Origin: Trichoplax sp. H2
Lineage: Eukaryota > Placozoa > Uniplacotomia > Trichoplacea
NCBI GenBank assembly: GCA_003344405.1
Contig: NOWV01000007.1
Span: forward strand, 806,001-870,000
DNA: 64,000 bases
Direction of reading: 5' to 3'
Numbering within the stretch: position 1 is the first letter of the stretch; each line of letters begins with the position of its first letter. The notes beneath the pieces were generated by a model. It was not told the origin of the DNA and did no database searches. It saw nothing but the letters and a program-made list of their open reading frames with translations. Made by a program: the position numbers and the translations under genes. This document shows, piece by piece, positions 51,954 through 64,000 of this stretch.

Positions 51954-52425
51954 GCTAAATTGCCACTTTTAACTATCTCAATTAAAATACTTTTGCTATC
52001 CCTTTCGATTTTCGTATTGTTTATCAATTGATTCTTAGCTTATGATAGATAAAATAGCTGTTGATATGCTCTATGGGATATCTTTTTAAACTTTAGCCAT
52101 CAAGATTTAGGAATAAATAACATGCATAAATTCTGAAGCCAAGATAAGCTTTTAAGGTAATAACAATGCTTAAAAATTGATGACAATTATCATTTTTTGA
52201 GGTACATTATTTAAACTTAAATATGCGTTATTAAATTATAAATTCAAATTTTTTATTCCAGTTCAATCATTTCTTTGCCGGTATAAATTAGATATCAATT
52301 AAAATTAAAGATAAATTCTAACCGCTTCCTTATTAGATGCATATTAGATCCTAATCAGAATATTAAAAGGAGGCATTTTATAACGATGAATTTTTTTGTA
52401 ATAGCATACGTAACGTGGCACATCG

Positions 52426-53566
52426 CTAAAGCTCGTGATGACTGCAGATATTACAACTCCCTATTAGTTCCATATGGCAGTTTTTAATATAATTATTCAG
52501 CTCTTTGCCTCGCAAGAGAATAATAATAGGATTGGCTACAGTACCGATATAACTAATATGAACGCCAATAGACAGAGCTTGAAAAGTGCTGGCCGAAAAT
52601 GGCTTATCGAAGAATGCAATGATAATAAAAGCTAAGTAAGGTAGACAAGATATCGTGTAAACTAATGTCATTAGAGTTAGTGTTATTGCTACTGCAATAT
52701 CTTTGTTCCTTGCCGAGGAAATTCCAGTACTGTTTAAAGACTGTTCAGTAGGTTGAGATTGATTATTTGAAGAATTACCGGCAGCTTTTCGAACAGTGGC
52801 AACATTGATTCTTTTCTGATTCTGCCGTACATATAAATAAATTTTCATATGGCACCAAAAAGAAATATTAGATGGAATGGCTATTCCACACAGCGCTATA
52901 ACTATAAAATGTGATATACTGCTAGAGCCAAATAAATAATTATCAATGAAAGCACACATCCCCAAGTCTGCTATGAAGAAAAAGTCTCCCCAAATATCCA
53001 TGACATGAGGTATAACTAATACTGCCGGAATAAGCCACACGACAGAAATATAAGCAATCTTATTTCGAAAATTACGAGACGGTTGTCTCTTAACTATGAT
53101 AGAATAGCGTACGTAAGCTAATAAAGTCAAAGAGTAAACATTGGCGAATCCAAAATAAAGTGGTAATCCACCACTCACACGGCAAACCAAATTATTACTT
53201 TTAATTAACGGACATTTGCCTTGATATTTTCGTAACATGATGGGCACATACACTGTAAAACTATAAGATTCAGAATAACCAATTAGAATCAAGGCACGAT
53301 AAAATAATTAATCAGTCAGTTTATAAAAGGGGCACATCACAATACCTAACAATGGCATAAAGCAAATCGGAGATTGCCAAGTTAAGAAGAAGTATTTCAT
53401 GTATTTCTGCTCGTTTGTAATTTTTGACGATAGTAAAGCAAAGTAAAAGATTACCCACTAAGCCAGCAATAAAGAAAAAAATGTGAGATACTGCGCATCC
53501 ATAGGCAAAGGTAGCCGTATATTTAGCCAGGTAGGCGCCATTTTTGTACTGTTGACAGTTATTCAT
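52426..53566 (-). CDS. class A GPCR, paralogue 3
   Basis: Exons 53566-53346 and 53260-52426 join in phase 2 within TM2 and give 351 residues. The intron is only 84 nt. ATG 53566 is preferred; an in-frame TTG six bases upstream is the only alternative. TM1 has GLVGNLLLCF, TM2 NLAISDLLYAIV, TM3 follows NNLVCRVSGG and ends LLAYVRYSII, ECL2 has LGMCAF, the third loop is Ser/Gln-rich, TM6 has ISCLPYLAF and TM7 TVANPIIILLR. Here NPxxY has Ile where the Tyr should be. The tail is short, with three Cys that could be palmitoylated. The upstream sequence from about 75 bp before the ATG is duplicated 1.2 kb further on. Confidence 0.84.
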
Positions 53567-53640
53567 GGGCAACTTTGCTATGATGATTCCGGATCAATTT
53601 ACTCGGTAGTAAATTGATTTATCGATTAGAGGAGAAAAAC

Positions 53641-53836
53641 GTATAATTTCAGCAAATAGCCAGTGCCCGCGTGATCTACATTATGGGTCAATTAATTAAT
53701 TAATGATGAGTTGTGCTATAACTGAAATTAAAGACATTAATAAATCACAGTGATGTTGTTTGTGATTTAATTGAAGCTAATTTACCGTTGTTAAGTATTT
53801 GATATAGATTACGTATACCTTTATACTTCTAGTGTA
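53641..53836. repeat. duplicated GPCR 3 upstream region, copy 1
   Basis: Begins GTATAATTTCAGCAAATAGC and shares with 54826-55008 the words TGATCTAC, GAGTTGTGCTATAACTGAA, AAGACATTAATAA, GCTAATTTAC and CTAGTGT in the same order. It lies 75 bp upstream of the GPCR 3 start codon, so it probably includes the promoter. Confidence 0.88.
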
Positions 53837-54632
53837 ATTTCTTATGTTAATCGGACTATCTTAATAGGCACCATTTGGATGTTGAATCGTATTTCGTCCA
53901 TATCATTCTTGATATTATATTGATGATGGAATTAGGTGGATAATCATGAGATATAGACATGCAATAGAGAGAATGTAAATTTAAAATAAAGTTTAACCTG
54001 ATAAAAAAGGTCAACTTATAATATAATAACTTGCTTCCTTTCGTTTCCGCTTGCGTAACCTTTTACACACGCAATGAAATGATACTATATAGCATTCTAG
54101 TTATTCTGCAGGGGTAGACTGCATAATGAAAACTGTAATTACGTAAGAGAAATAAATTGTATCACAAGGGAGAATTCAGTCTTACAGATTATAATGTAAT
54201 GCCATGTTAGTGATCATTGGTTGGATGCAAAAAATTCAATCTGACAGCCATTCTCTACATGTAAGTAAGACTGTCTAGCACATCCTTACATCAATAACGA
54301 CACATAAAATAGAAAAGCAATTGTTCGTAATTTGTAAAAGGATATGATTGTTAATAATATGCTATCAAGGCCGAGATACCGCTAGTACTCTGATGATTGA
54401 TCATCACAATTGGTCTGGTTTGAAACTATAGTATTGGATAATATGGCGTTGACATGTGATCAAATTGGTTTTAATAATTAACCATGATAGGTTTAATGCA
54501 AGTTCTTCTTGCCAAATGTGTTTTAATAGTATGATCTGAAATATGTTACTGATGTATTCACAATCCATTACTTCCGTCACACACACGCATGATCGTAGTC
54601 TAGATGGCATTTAATGAATTAATTGATCATCA

Positions 54633-54776
54633 ATGGATTGTCGATATTTCTATATTCTCATAACTTAAATACGCGTATGTTTCATCATCAAGCAGACTAT
54701 GCATCACATAAGGAACCATACCTAAATTTTGATAATTAAGATTAACGCTAGTCATTGCATCAGCGCTTATTACCAT
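54633..54776 (-). CDS. short ORF next to the duplicated upstream region
   Basis: An ATG at 54776 opens 48 codons (MVISADAMTSVNLNYQNLG..., ending in IEISTIH) before a stop. It lies 50 bp downstream of the second copy of the GPCR 3 upstream region, the place a GPCR first exon would occupy. There is no TM1 or NLAxSD, so it is not a GPCR exon. It could be a new short gene using a copied promoter, a first exon with a GTATGG donor after TTTAG, or chance. Confidence 0.2.
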
Positions 54777-54825
54777 GACGTGAACATAGCAACTGTAAAT
54801 TAATTAATATCAAGAACGATAAACG

Positions 54826-55008
54826 GTATAATTTCAGCAATAGCCAGAGCCTACATGATCTACGTTATTAGTGAATTCATTAATGAGCAGTTGTGCTATA
54901 ACTGAATTTAAGACATTAATAATCACGGTGATGCTGATTGTAATTTAATTTAAGCTAATTTACTGTTGTAAGGTGTTTAATATAGGCTACGTAAATATTT
55001 CTAGTGTG
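54826..55008. repeat. duplicated GPCR 3 upstream region, copy 2
   Basis: Begins GTATAATTTCAGCAATAGCC and is collinear with 53641-53836 to CTAGTGTGAT, with small deletions (for example one ATTA unit fewer). The offset is 1,185 bp. No GPCR exon follows it. Confidence 0.88.
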
Positions 55009-57109
55009 ATCATTGTGTAAATTGGACTAAGTATCTATGAGAGAAAAAGGTTTGGAATTGTGATTTTCGAAAGGAGATGGAGCATACTATCTGGGAGATT
55101 CTTCAAGTAATCCTGCATACGAGCATATCAATGAGTAAATATTAGATCCATATGATATGATTTATTATTTTATGATATATCTAAGGATGAGTACCTCTTC
55201 CATAATGATGCATGATAATGTATTTAATGATTCTTCATTTTATTAAGAGTATCGATAAGTAAAAGTATTATCTTTCATCCATTGCTACAAAGATGATTGT
55301 GATATATTTCTGTAATTAATTATCACTAAAATTCAGATAAATGATTATAATATGATAAAGTGCTTCACTATAAGTGCCATATCTTCCATATTAATATCAT
55401 GAGAAATTATGCTCTTTAGCTGCGTATCATAGTTTACAATTTGCAGTATGCAGTATGAAAAATATAGGCGATAAACATTCATATGTGAAGTATAGATATA
55501 TCTATAAAAATAGGATTAATTAGAGACTGTTAACGCCGTTACTGCCTAATGATAGATTATCTAAATTACTTGTGCCGAAAAAGGTTACTTACTCGTTAAC
55601 GCTACCAACGATAAATATAGCTTTCGGTCAAATATTAACTATATTAGATAAATCAACATTAATCTTTAGATTCCTAATACTATAATAGCAACATATTACT
55701 ACACGAATTTAACTGTCATTAACAAGATGGAACTAAGTGTCGTACGATAAATGATTCTTTATATAAAAACCTAAGAACTAAATATTAGCTGAAATATCAA
55801 TGAAAGAAAATGAATAGAAAGATACTTTTTAAAATTGTCAATGTATCTTGAAAATCTTATATAGGCTTTTCTACTCCAAAAACACGATGTATCCATAATC
55901 TTAACGATAGGGTAATGGTCACAGTTCCAATAACTGATGAGTTGTGATTACACGCAATTGGATAATGTATGTAAAAGCTGCTTAGAAGCCATCGATGAAA
56001 AGGTGGGACAAAAATGAAGCTGTTATAAGTTTTACATAATCTATGATTCATCATATAAACATTCAGCTACACGGGCAAAATTACATGTTTCAGCACTGAG
56101 AGTATTAAGCGGTAAATTTAGATGTTGCTGCCGTATAATCATAAAGATTATGAATCATCACGAAAATACTTAGGTCTAGGTATGCATTCAGAATTGGCAA
56201 ATTTCGTTTTATTTACTTATATTTCAGTTTACATCCAGCTGGTCGGAATGCATAGAAACGCAGCAGTATTATGGTAGATTGGATCATATCGCAACGCAAT
56301 ACTTGCTCAATCAGAGAATGGAAAATTTCAAATCAGTTAACAGCCAAAAGTAGCCAAATGCTTTGATCTGTTTCAATCTCCATATTGAGATAAAATATTA
56401 ATTGCACCTGAATCAACGGTTAATTTACTAGCACTGCACATAAATTTTTACTTATCGATACAAGTACGTTTACTCATTCCCTGGTAGTTGAATCCAGCTT
56501 TTTAAGTTATTACCGGTAATTGTTATATCATATTACAGAATTTTCGATGATCAAAGTTGTCTATGGAAGGATGCTAAAAGAGAAGGTATTGAATATAGTA
56601 GTTGAAATTGCTCAAGATGAGAGTACTAATTATTGAAATAGATAATCGATATACAGCTCATCTTCTTCCTTATTATTCAGGCACACCTTATGTGTTTATT
56701 TGTTATATTAGCTTTTATCTTCGTTATTAAATGTTATTTACAATAGTTTAACGACTGGGCTAGTGGGATTATTGTTGATTTAAGGTATCTTTCTGACAGT
56801 TAAGGATACGCATCGAGTTTGAGCAACCATATGGCATCAAATTTATCATTTACATACAGAATTTATTTTAAAATTGCTGATTACCGTTGTAAATGTTAAT
56901 AAAAGTAAAAAGTATTGATACTTAATAAGAAGCTAGTTGAAGTTGAAATGGATAGCTCCTGGTCAGATGCATCGGTGTTTACTAATTTGCCTTAAACGAT
57001 AGAATAGATAGTTTTAACCGAAAACAGCGTATTTCAGTCATATTATTGCTATCTGGAAAGAAGAGGCTACTTATACATGGTAGTTTACAGTATAACTGAG
57101 TCCTAATTT
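55009..57109. other. spacer upstream of the SLC35F-like gene
   Basis: About 2.1 kb without a recognised exon. A 15-codon ORF beginning MDSSWSDAS at 56948-56995 lies 115 bp before the SLC35F-like ATG and could act as an upstream ORF if it is inside the 5' UTR. Confidence 0.45.
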
Positions 57110-60100
57110 ATGGCTGAATCTAGCAGCAGTAGCCCTACTGAAGTGGAGCTTCAAGATACTAATGCTGTAGAAGAAGCAACTAACACAATAAGTACGTGAC
57201 TAGAATAGTTAACTTTTTTCCAACATTAAAATGAATTCATTTCGATTTTTACCTATTAAAGCCATATCTGATGTGATAGTCCTCACTAATTAGATTATAA
57301 TTCGATTAATTTGATAAGCTTATTTTAAAATAAGATTATAAAGTAATTTAAGGAAGCCCTGCTCAATTTTTGTATTATTAGCATATGACAATGAAAATCA
57401 AGCAGCCAATGGTAGCGATGGCCCAATGGATGGGCAGCAGAGACATTCAAAGCCAGGTTGTTATGGTAGTTTCAACTACTGTCATAAATACTATTCTTAA
57501 ATTAGTAAAGTCTCATTAAGTGGTCATGATTGAAATTGTGCTGATATTGTAAAGAAACAATGTTATAATATCCTCTGATTTAGTTTATTTTCGTCCTCAT
57601 AACAGATTCATTTCCAGTGTCCACGCTAGCATGATTTTCTATTATTTTTATTATCTCGCAAACACCTATCCTTTTCTAAATATTCGGCAATTATCTTCTA
57701 CAGTCAGGCTAAATAATGATCACTAATATATCTGACATGAGAAAAAATAGCCTTTCAATGTCTACGCCAAGGTTGAATATGACGATAGTTAGGATATTAC
57801 CAATTTTTTATATGAAATTGATAACTAAACAGAAGTTAAAAATTTTTATGTCACTCCACTGGCTATGAAAAATTACAACCCAATTTGATTAATAAAATTA
57901 GAACAAATACTACATAGTATCTATTGGAGTGTGAAGTGTACTTGAATCAACAGGTATCATAAGATACTATGGATAATGTCGTTATAACTACTCTTAATTT
58001 TTACCTTTATTTACCATCCGGTATTAAAATAAGCATATCCAACATAAGAAATGTTATAAAGCTAGATATGCATTGCGTCGACAGGACCTAATCAAGAAAA
58101 TGAAATACAGCTTAGCAAAAATTTCTTAAATTGCTTTTCAAATCTTTTGCTTTATTTCTTTTCCTTTAACTTATTAACACTAAGTTTATCTGCTACTATA
58201 CGTATACGTATACATACGGTACTTTCCTTCAGTGATAGAATCAAACATTATAAGATTTTATATTGGGTGATTAGTGCAAGGTAACAATATTGTGTCACAT
58301 AGAATAGGAAAAACTAATATATAACCGTTATTGGATAACTGATTAAATAAGGATTAAGCTTTCTTGACCGTTGTCATTCTTATAATTGAATTTCACTGAT
58401 CACTTTTTCTTATATTCATAAAAATACTTAACAACCGCGGCAAAATGGCATTCAATAGCCACATACAGGCTTGAGAATGGTACATAAATATCAAGAAACT
58501 GTTTGGTTTCATATCAATAGCTCTGAAAATAGCCTTAAAATATAAAAAGAAGCAAAGAGGATCAACCGCTAGACGCCAATATATGGACGATTTCGCTTAA
58601 GCTAAACTTATTACCTAAGTATCACAGTGGAAGCATATCCATATTTATAATAAAGATGTAGCCAACAGTCTTAGTTAAAGGAAAAAATTAATTCTCAGTC
58701 CTTCATGATTATTAGTAACTGAAATAAAACGAATATAAAAGATAATTATATAATCTTCCTATAATCTTCGTTTTTCACAAAAACATAAAAGCTATCTTAT
58801 CGTCATAGTCATGAAGATCACAGCGATGTAACAACGCTGACTTTAATTTTAACTATAATTTAATGTGCTATCAAGATATTTGTGTAAAAAAGGGTAGTAA
58901 TTTCGCTCGTCATAACCATCGCCAAAAGCTACAACCATCACATTTTATGGAATAATTTTATTTACTGCCTGGTTTTCTTCTTCCCATGTTATTAAGCCTC
59001 TTTAATTGAGGTATAAAACTAGTATAAAAGTCGCTATGATAATAATGAAAAGTACATACATGTATTATAAGCATACGAATATTTGCTGCCATTTTTATTT
59101 ATCTTCAAGAATGGTTGCATTTGTTTCATTTCCCAACTTTCCTTTGATTTCGTCTTATTAATCAATTCGGTATTTTGTTTATCGCAATCTAGCCGTTTCT
59201 ACGTTCGTGATTGCAATATGTCTGTCCTTTACTTTATTTTTTATCGAACTGATATATTATATATTAAATTATCATTCATTACTTCTTTTTTAGAGGAAAC
59301 ACAAACTGTCGTTGATTTGAACTGTAATAAAGTCAGATTGATTCCTATACTTTTAGTGGGAATCGGTGGCTCACTATTTGCCGCTACGCGATTTGGTAGA
59401 GAGGTCTATAAGCATAAAAATTTTACCGCACCAGCATTTGCTACATGGTAAGTATACTGCTATGAGTAATGATGTTCTGCCTATTAATGCATTATATTAA
59501 TGTTGACACCATATCGGCAACGATAGTCTTTATGATTAGTTAAGAAATCATATTGATAACTATGACATTATGGAGCATTATAATATTCCTGCCCTTTTTG
59601 CAGGTTTATCATGTCATGGTCGGGAATTTTGTTACCGATTGTAATTGGAGTAGCCATGCTAAGTGGCTATAACCTTAGTAAATGTAAAAGGTACTAATAT
59701 TATATGTACATAAGCAGATAATTTTTATACCAGTAAAGCTAAATGATACACTATACGTATATTGATGTAAGTTGGTAGTCAATAGAACGTGCACTATTGT
59801 GATTTGTAATATTGCTCTCTATAATTTAATCATGATGGAATGATGGTAGTAAGTTTAAATCAATTAACCCTTTCTTTTACAGCATCATTTCAGAACCATA
59901 TCGAATATATAATCAATTCTCTGTCGGTTTATACATTATTAAAGTACTCCCATTATGCTTTCTGCTGGATGGAACTGTATTTTTAGCAAGCTCTGCGATG
60001 GTGGCTTTATCTTCTTTCGATGTCACCATTATATTTCTTTCGACGACTCCACTAACGTATTTATTTACTTATACATGTAACAATCAAAATTTTAACATAA

Positions 60101-61064
60101 TAAAAGTAAGTAAGAGATGAAAAGCTACAGATTATATTATAGATTATTATACTTTACTACCGTTAGATCACTTAAAAAATAATGATACTATCGAGTATAC
60201 TTTTCGTTTATTGTGATGTGTTTAATGGTTGTATCATGCTTTTCTATCTACAGATCATGGGTACAATTCTGAGCATAGCTGGGCTAACAGTTATGATTAT
60301 TCAAGGTATTCTTTTTCATCCACCGGGTACTGATATCAGAATGGCGTTAGCAAGTTCCGTTTTTCTCGCTCTATATCAGGTTTACGTACAATTTTATAGT
60401 GTCTAGCTAAAATAGTAGACAGTTTTAGGGTCAAACGACTTCATAATATAGCAGCTAGCTCAAGCTGCTTAGTTTATTTGTACATTGCCTTCGTATTGAG
60501 TACAATTTGTAGACAGCAATTCTTAAATTGACTTGTGTGAGTTTTACGAACTTGACTAATACGCTACTCGATAAATTTTTGATTTAGATTTCAATAGATA
60601 GTATTTTCAAGAGACGGATGCATCCACTTCAACTAGCGTTCATACAGACATCGATTGGTATCTACAGCTTGCTAACATTTTGGATTCCAATGATTGTATT
60701 TTATTACCTTGGCTTAGATCGCTTTGAATTACATCAAATTCCATGGCAATCATTATTACTTGCATCTATATCTATTTTCATCCATTTCTCTCTTGTACAT
60801 CTATCGTATGGAATTATAAATCCTCGTATCCTGTTGCTTGGCCGGCTTTTAGCTGTGACGCTAAATGGAATTGTTGATACCATCAATCAAGAAATTGAAT
60901 TTGATAGTCTACGAACTAGTGCGACAGTATTACTGGTAGTAAGTCATATTATCTATTTAATACCATTTAATTACAGTAATACAATATCGAATAACTTGAT
61001 GGTATATCTTCATTGTCGTCCAAAAAATATGGAATATAATTTTAACATTGACGCAGCCATATGA
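57110..61064 (+). CDS. SLC35F3/F4-like transporter (DMT superfamily)
   Basis: Seven exons, 57110-57191, 57382-57456, 59294-59447, 59604-59690, 59883-60105, 60254-60379 and 60612-61064, join in phase to 399 residues. The N-terminus (MAESSSSSPTEVELQD, then a Gln/Asn/Gly-rich exon) is cytosolic and disordered. Then follow about ten hydrophobic helices: IPILLVGIGGSLFAA, NFTAPAFATWFIMSW, GLYIIKVLPLCFLLDG, ASSAMVALSSFDVTIIFLST, IMGTILSIAGLTVMIIQG and so on. The pattern of a [FL]xxPxFxTWF motif, then xxxALxxLSAxDVxxxF and ILxIAGxxxM, is that of SLC35F3/F4. Human SLC35F3 is linked to thiamine transport; the substrate here is not shown by sequence. Exon 2 could also end at 57465 (GTAGTT donor) without a change of phase. 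The acceptor at 60611 was chosen because it alone keeps phase 0 without a stop. Confidence 0.78.
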
Positions 61065-64000
61065 CTACAGCTACTTGTGTGAACCAACCAGTCTATATCC
61101 AGCATAATTGATAACACTATCATCGATGGTTATAGTCGCTTATATAAGTCATGTTATACTACCGTTTCACAATACTAGCAATTCCACCTCTATTTCGCTG
61201 TCGGTTGTTTTGAATTATGATTACGCTGTTATCCTTTATTTTTCTGTGAAATATGCTAAAGCGATTGTAAATATAACAAATATTTGCCCTTATTGTAAGG
61301 AATGATAGACTTACAAATTTAGAGTAATTTTATTGCATTTAAAAATACTATTTCTATATTGCTATTATGACGATGATAGGAAATAACCTTAATATCCAAA
61401 CTGGTTATTATTATCTTATTTAAAAGCTATCATTCTAAATTAAGAAATATATACCAGTGTAGTCATTGGTATTCGTAACATTAGAGTACCATATGTATGG
61501 CAATGTATTCATTTATATTAAAATAGTAAATTATTACTATGATCTCTTGGACCAGTTTATGGCACATGTAATGATTGTCTACGATAATAGTAGCGAAATT
61601 CTATTTTAAAGTCATCTAATAAATAAATTAATTAATAAGAGATTCTTGATATTGTAATTATGTTAGCATTTTCCAGGAGCCATCGATGGAAATAAAGCAT
61701 CAAGTTAAGATCCTTAAACTTGGATCAATAGGTGCCAATTTATTATTTGAACGTCTGAATCTATAAATGTATAAATTCTATTTTGAGCAATAGAACTAGA
61801 TCAATGTACAAAATCACAAGTCACTAGCGACTTTACAATGTAAATAGTTTTGTATATGTAAATCTGATGCAGAATAATTAGGGTAGAACTATTCTACTAC
61901 AATGATTGAGTGAGATAATCGAAGTATTACACGTGTGATAGACAAAAAAGAATACTTGGAGTAGAAAATTTTAAATGTTATACAAATCTAGACGTATGTC
62001 GGTAAGTTATGCATATGCATGTGAAGATCTTGAACATATAGCGAGTAATATGCGATATATCTAAGGATTATGCTATATGGATAGAGATTGAGAAGTATAA
62101 ATAGTCTAGGAATTTGCCTGAATACAGATTTGCTGTAGTGCCACTGGACATCAGCATAAAAGAAGCTAGCAAGTATTGTCAGCAAATTTACCGCAATTGA
62201 TCACCTTACAGTATCGCATTACCTATAACGCCGTTAACGAAATTTATTTATAGCTACGTCCAATAAATACTACAGAAGTGACATCAAATATTTTTAGATA
62301 GCAATTTTGCGTTATATAAAAGGCGTTCAATATACCGTATATGATAATAGCTCATTTCCCGCTTAATTCAGTCGAGTAGTAGCATTAGTGATAAAGTAAG
62401 CATCTTGCAAATTAGTACCAGGTACAGTAAATACTTTTAGATATCAATTCTAAGTTACAATTGGGGTATTAAATAGAAATGTGAGCAGTGTATGACTCAT
62501 AACTACTGTAATTAGCTGAAATCAGTACAACGTGATAATAGCTCACTATCCGCTTAATTTAGCTGCATAGAAGCATTAGTGATAAAGCAATCATCTAATT
62601 GAGCCGAGTAGTAGAGTTAGTGATAAAGCAAGCATCTTGTAAATCAGTACCAGATACAGTAAATACTTTTAGACATTAATTCTACATTATATTCAACATA
62701 TTAAATATTTGTGATATTAGCTCATGGCTTGATTGAGCTATGTAGAAGCTTTAGTGACAAAGCCATAAATGTACGCGAGTTCAATACTATCTAACATTAC
62801 TACTTCTATTAACTCTCACAGAGATTGAGCTTAACATTAATCTCCGACTGTACGACGTATTACTAAATTCAATGCATTACACTAAGCCTCTACAAGATGA
62901 TATATATTTTTTCAGTTCTTTCTCGAAATTTGAATATCACGGCTACTACTTTCATTGCAAAATACTGCAGCATATTATCATATGGCATTATTTGCAATAT
63001 AAATCGCTAGCGAAATCAATGTCACATTGTGCGTCCATGGGTATGATATTATTTTGTCCGAGATTATACAACGCAATACAAACTGCAATAAATAAAACAA
63101 TTACAAAAGAAATAATGCATTGTAGGTGTAATGGAATTACAGAAGAGACGGGATTATTTTTTGCTGGTTTAGTAAAAGTGGATCGATTTCAATGAAGACA
63201 ATCGAGCTGGATTGCTTAACTATAGAATGCTAATAGCTATAGTATGGAAGTCATTTCCATCAATTGACGTCTATTTATTACCCATATGTCTTCCTGCACA
63301 GTTGTATTATAACTTGTATAATGGATTTTGCTTTAGACAATACAGCAGAGCTGGATTGGATACAACAACGTATACATTAATATATTATCAAACTTTGAAT
63401 CTAATGAATAATTAATGAATGAATAAAAAATAAACAGTTGTGATCCTATTCTTGGTTTATAAGTACGCGTATATCAGCTCCATAGTCGTCCTACAACTTT
63501 TTCGTTGACTTCTATGATTGTTAATATCCAATACAGCACATCGATTCGTTAGTATTACACTTTGTAGCTTATGCTCTATAATGCATTGTTAAGACGAAGT
63601 GATCTGACGATGATTTCCAAGCAAGCATCCATTTTTCAATTTGGTAATCTTGTTTGATAGTGATATTTCTGTGTAACCAATTCTATTGCATTTATCTAAT
63701 AGTTACCCATTTTTATTAGAAACAGAAATAGTGAACCAGTAATAATATCATACTACTAAAGTGTAATCAAAAGTTCTCTTTAGCGTCATAATGGTTCATA
63801 ATACGTATGACCAGCAGATCATAATCTACACTTTAATCCATTCCAATCATTTTACACCTGTAGAATAACTATGTTTCGTTATGTTGTAGTACTGTCCATG
63901 GATGTTAGTCATTCGTTTTTCGCAAGCAACTAACTTGAAACATAGGCTGCCTTCAGTTAAACAATTGTCTACAGCGATACCTTAGTATTTGCAAATCTTT
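61065..64000. other. right-hand end, no recognised gene
   Basis: It contains a tandem array at 62230-62765 and open stretches at 62872-63195 and 63212-63415 (+). The first includes ATG 63019 and a C-terminal part with EIMHCRCNGITEETG; I could not assign it. The phrase GAGCTGGATTG occurs in both stretches. Confidence 0.45.
62230..62765. repeat. degenerate tandem array, about 190-bp unit
   Basis: GATAATAGCTCA occurs at about 62343 and 62533, and GATATTAGCTCA at 62715. Linked words are GCATTAGTGATAAAGCAA, GCATCTTG(C/T)AAAT(T/C)AGTACCAG and ACAGTAAATACTTTTAGA. About three copies are present plus a partial inner duplication at 62600. Confidence 0.8.

Larger units (their letters stand above)
47156..52425. 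other. 5.3 kb region between GPCRs 2 and 3
   Basis: It contains the array at 47960-49025 with a fold-back element and a possible exon at 51741-51953. The rest is AT-rich DNA in which I see no supported gene. Confidence 0.5.

Noticed and set aside
33584-53566. Opsin or placopsin identity for the GPCRs
   Set aside because: RYLAI-type and NP-type matches are general to class A; the TM7 lysine position is Tyr in my alignment and no opsin-specific motif was seen.
63019-63195. A CxCxGIT motif (HCRCNGIT) after RLYNA, recalling the Wnt ECKCHGVSGSC region
   Set aside because: The SGSC and TCW parts that must follow are absent, other Wnt cysteines are missing and no neighbouring exon fits. Too little to call a Wnt or a Wnt remnant.
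1-64000. CRISPR arrays, operons, rRNA or tRNA genes
   Set aside because: No direct repeats with constant spacers; tRNA T-loop words (GGTTCRAxxC) were looked for and none had a plausible fold; the gene structure is that of an animal.

Overview
The window is nuclear DNA from an AT-rich, compact animal genome. Genes have short introns with GT..AG borders (84 nt to about 1.8 kb), sit on both strands, and belong to animal families: a PEAK/PRAG-type pseudokinase, ornithine decarboxylase antizyme, mitochondrial thioredoxin, an SLC16 transporter, an SLC35F transporter, and a run of divergent class A GPCRs. The GPCR expansion, base composition and gene density suggest a placozoan (Trichoplax/Hoilungia type). 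That assignment is inference; no marker gene here proves it.

Layout. 0-2 kb (+): two tandem Rab11-like genes whose exons still join in frame but whose nucleotide-binding motifs are eroded; the first enters from the left edge. 4.5-8.3 kb (-): a PEAK-family pseudokinase in at least four exons. 11.4-12.4 kb (-): the ORF2 part of antizyme, with a UCC-UGA shift-site candidate preceded by an in-frame UAA. 14.6-16.2 kb (+): mitochondrial thioredoxin, divergent from antizyme across a 2.2 kb spacer full of TACAGTAC-type repeats. 18.0-18.4 kb (+): a small unidentified gene. 20.0-23.0 kb (-): a four-exon monocarboxylate transporter-like gene whose first intron holds a second TACAGTAC cluster and a 19-bp perfect hairpin. 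23-33.6 kb: no gene recognised; a degenerate repeat array at 24.5-25.6 kb. 33.6-53.6 kb (-): three two-exon class A GPCR paralogues in a row, separated by gene-poor DNA with several tandem arrays and a fold-back element. 53.6-55 kb: the upstream region of the last GPCR is present twice. 57.1-61.1 kb (+): an SLC35F3/F4-like transporter in seven exons. 61-64 kb: a tandem array and unassigned ORFs.

The genes do not form one pathway. The two coherent groups are the Rab11-like pair and the GPCR trio, both local tandem duplications. Exon borders were placed by hand from splice consensus, phase continuity and family similarity. For PEAK, antizyme ORF2, thioredoxin, the SLC16 gene, SLC35F and all three GPCRs the exons join without a phase error. 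The 5' ends of PEAK and antizyme were not found.
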